Positions 63,954 to 64,000 of a DNA stretch of 64,000 nucleotides are shown in pieces (within the stretch, counting starts at the first letter, position 1; the number at the start of each line of letters is the position of its first letter). Source of the DNA: UM-FILTER-37-12 sp964344965 (GTDB lineage: Bacteria; Patescibacteriota; Patescibacteriia; Magasanikbacterales; UBA922). The notes beneath the pieces were generated by a model. The model had not been told where the DNA came from, did no database searches, and worked only from the letters and a program-made list of their open reading frames with translations. Position numbers and translations under genes: made by a program. Location: contig CAYFPJ010000002.1 in NCBI GenBank assembly GCA_964344965.1, positions 95,508 to 159,507 on the forward strand, written 5' to 3'.

Positions 63954-64000
63954 GTTCAACCAGTTAGAGCATCCCGACTGAGTCGGGAAAGTTGCGGGTT
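63954..64000 (+). pseudogene. Second tRNA-Asp-like sequence with replaced anticodon arm, cut by window end
   Basis: GTTCAACCAGTTAGAGCATC and onward: D-arm with CCAG in place of CTGG, the same TCCCGACTGAGTCGGGA arm (63972-63988), and the start of the T-arm. It lacks the 5' acceptor strand. The 3' part lies outside the window. Confidence 0.65.

Overview
The window looks like a piece of a small-genome, AT-rich bacterium of the Candidate Phyla Radiation / Patescibacteria type. This is an inference from gene content and style, with no 16S rRNA present. The signs are many surface-glycan glycosyltransferases, very large Ig-like S-layer-type proteins, DUF5667 and DUF559 proteins, Gly/Asn-rich repeat surface proteins, tightly overlapping operons, and numerous short palindromic intergenic elements. 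The informational genes present are smpB-ssrA (tmRNA), infC-rpmI-rplT and a tRNA-Asp. There is no rRNA operon, CRISPR array or prophage.

Layout. (1) Positions 1-4882, minus strand: an operon with two nucleotidyltransferases (one fused to a dehydroquinate-synthase-like sugar-phosphate cyclase), an APH-type kinase, a short-chain reductase and a CDP-alcohol phosphotransferase. Together these read as a pathway that makes, activates and transfers an unusual cyclitol-like group. (2) 4988-19361, minus strand: a polysaccharide cluster with many GT4/GT1-type glycosyltransferases and a gmd-colD-fcl/colC trio. The PLP lysine of ColD is replaced by His, which points to GDP-colitose. A UDP-xylose synthase opens the cluster. 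(3) 19470-29646: secreted repeat proteins, a lone plus-strand glycosyltransferase, and two O-antigen ligase/polymerase proteins with TPR tails. (4) 29773-35924: a giant S-layer-like protein, a DUF5667 membrane protein and an ECF sigma factor. The same AAC-N16-CGTC motif sits before the sigma gene and before the S-layer gene. (5) 36652-47278: an HTH protein, a DUF11-like membrane protein, more glycan genes, a glycosidase with FG-GAP repeats, and a HicBA toxin-antitoxin pair. (6) 47480-52000: a strikingly GC-rich island with a Cys-rich lipoprotein (containing a 100-N assembly gap) and a collagen-like outer-membrane-type protein, both of myxobacterial style. It is either laterally acquired or a scaffold artefact. 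(7) 52000-59900: an intergenic patch with three candidate small RNA units, a zinc protease, a broken coiled-coil gene, a Wzz-like protein, a degenerate HtrA/PDZ protein and an AI-2E family transporter. (8) 59987-64000: smpB, tmRNA, infC, rpmI, rplT, a candidate regulatory RNA with an anti-Shine-Dalgarno-like loop, a SprT-like protein, and a GIY-YIG nuclease gene between tRNA-Asp and tRNA-Asp-derived sequences.

Two themes stand out. One is a dense investment in cell-surface carbohydrate and S-layer, with a probable sigma/anti-sigma circuit. The other is a rich population of non-coding mobile or repeated elements: a 145-bp repeat in three copies, DUF559-associated GC-rich palindromes in two full copies plus a gene-less copy, a 20-bp palindrome nested inside two other repeat families, TCCCGA...TCGGGA hairpins, ACCTAAA phrase repeats, and perfect long hairpins wedged between genes that otherwise overlap.
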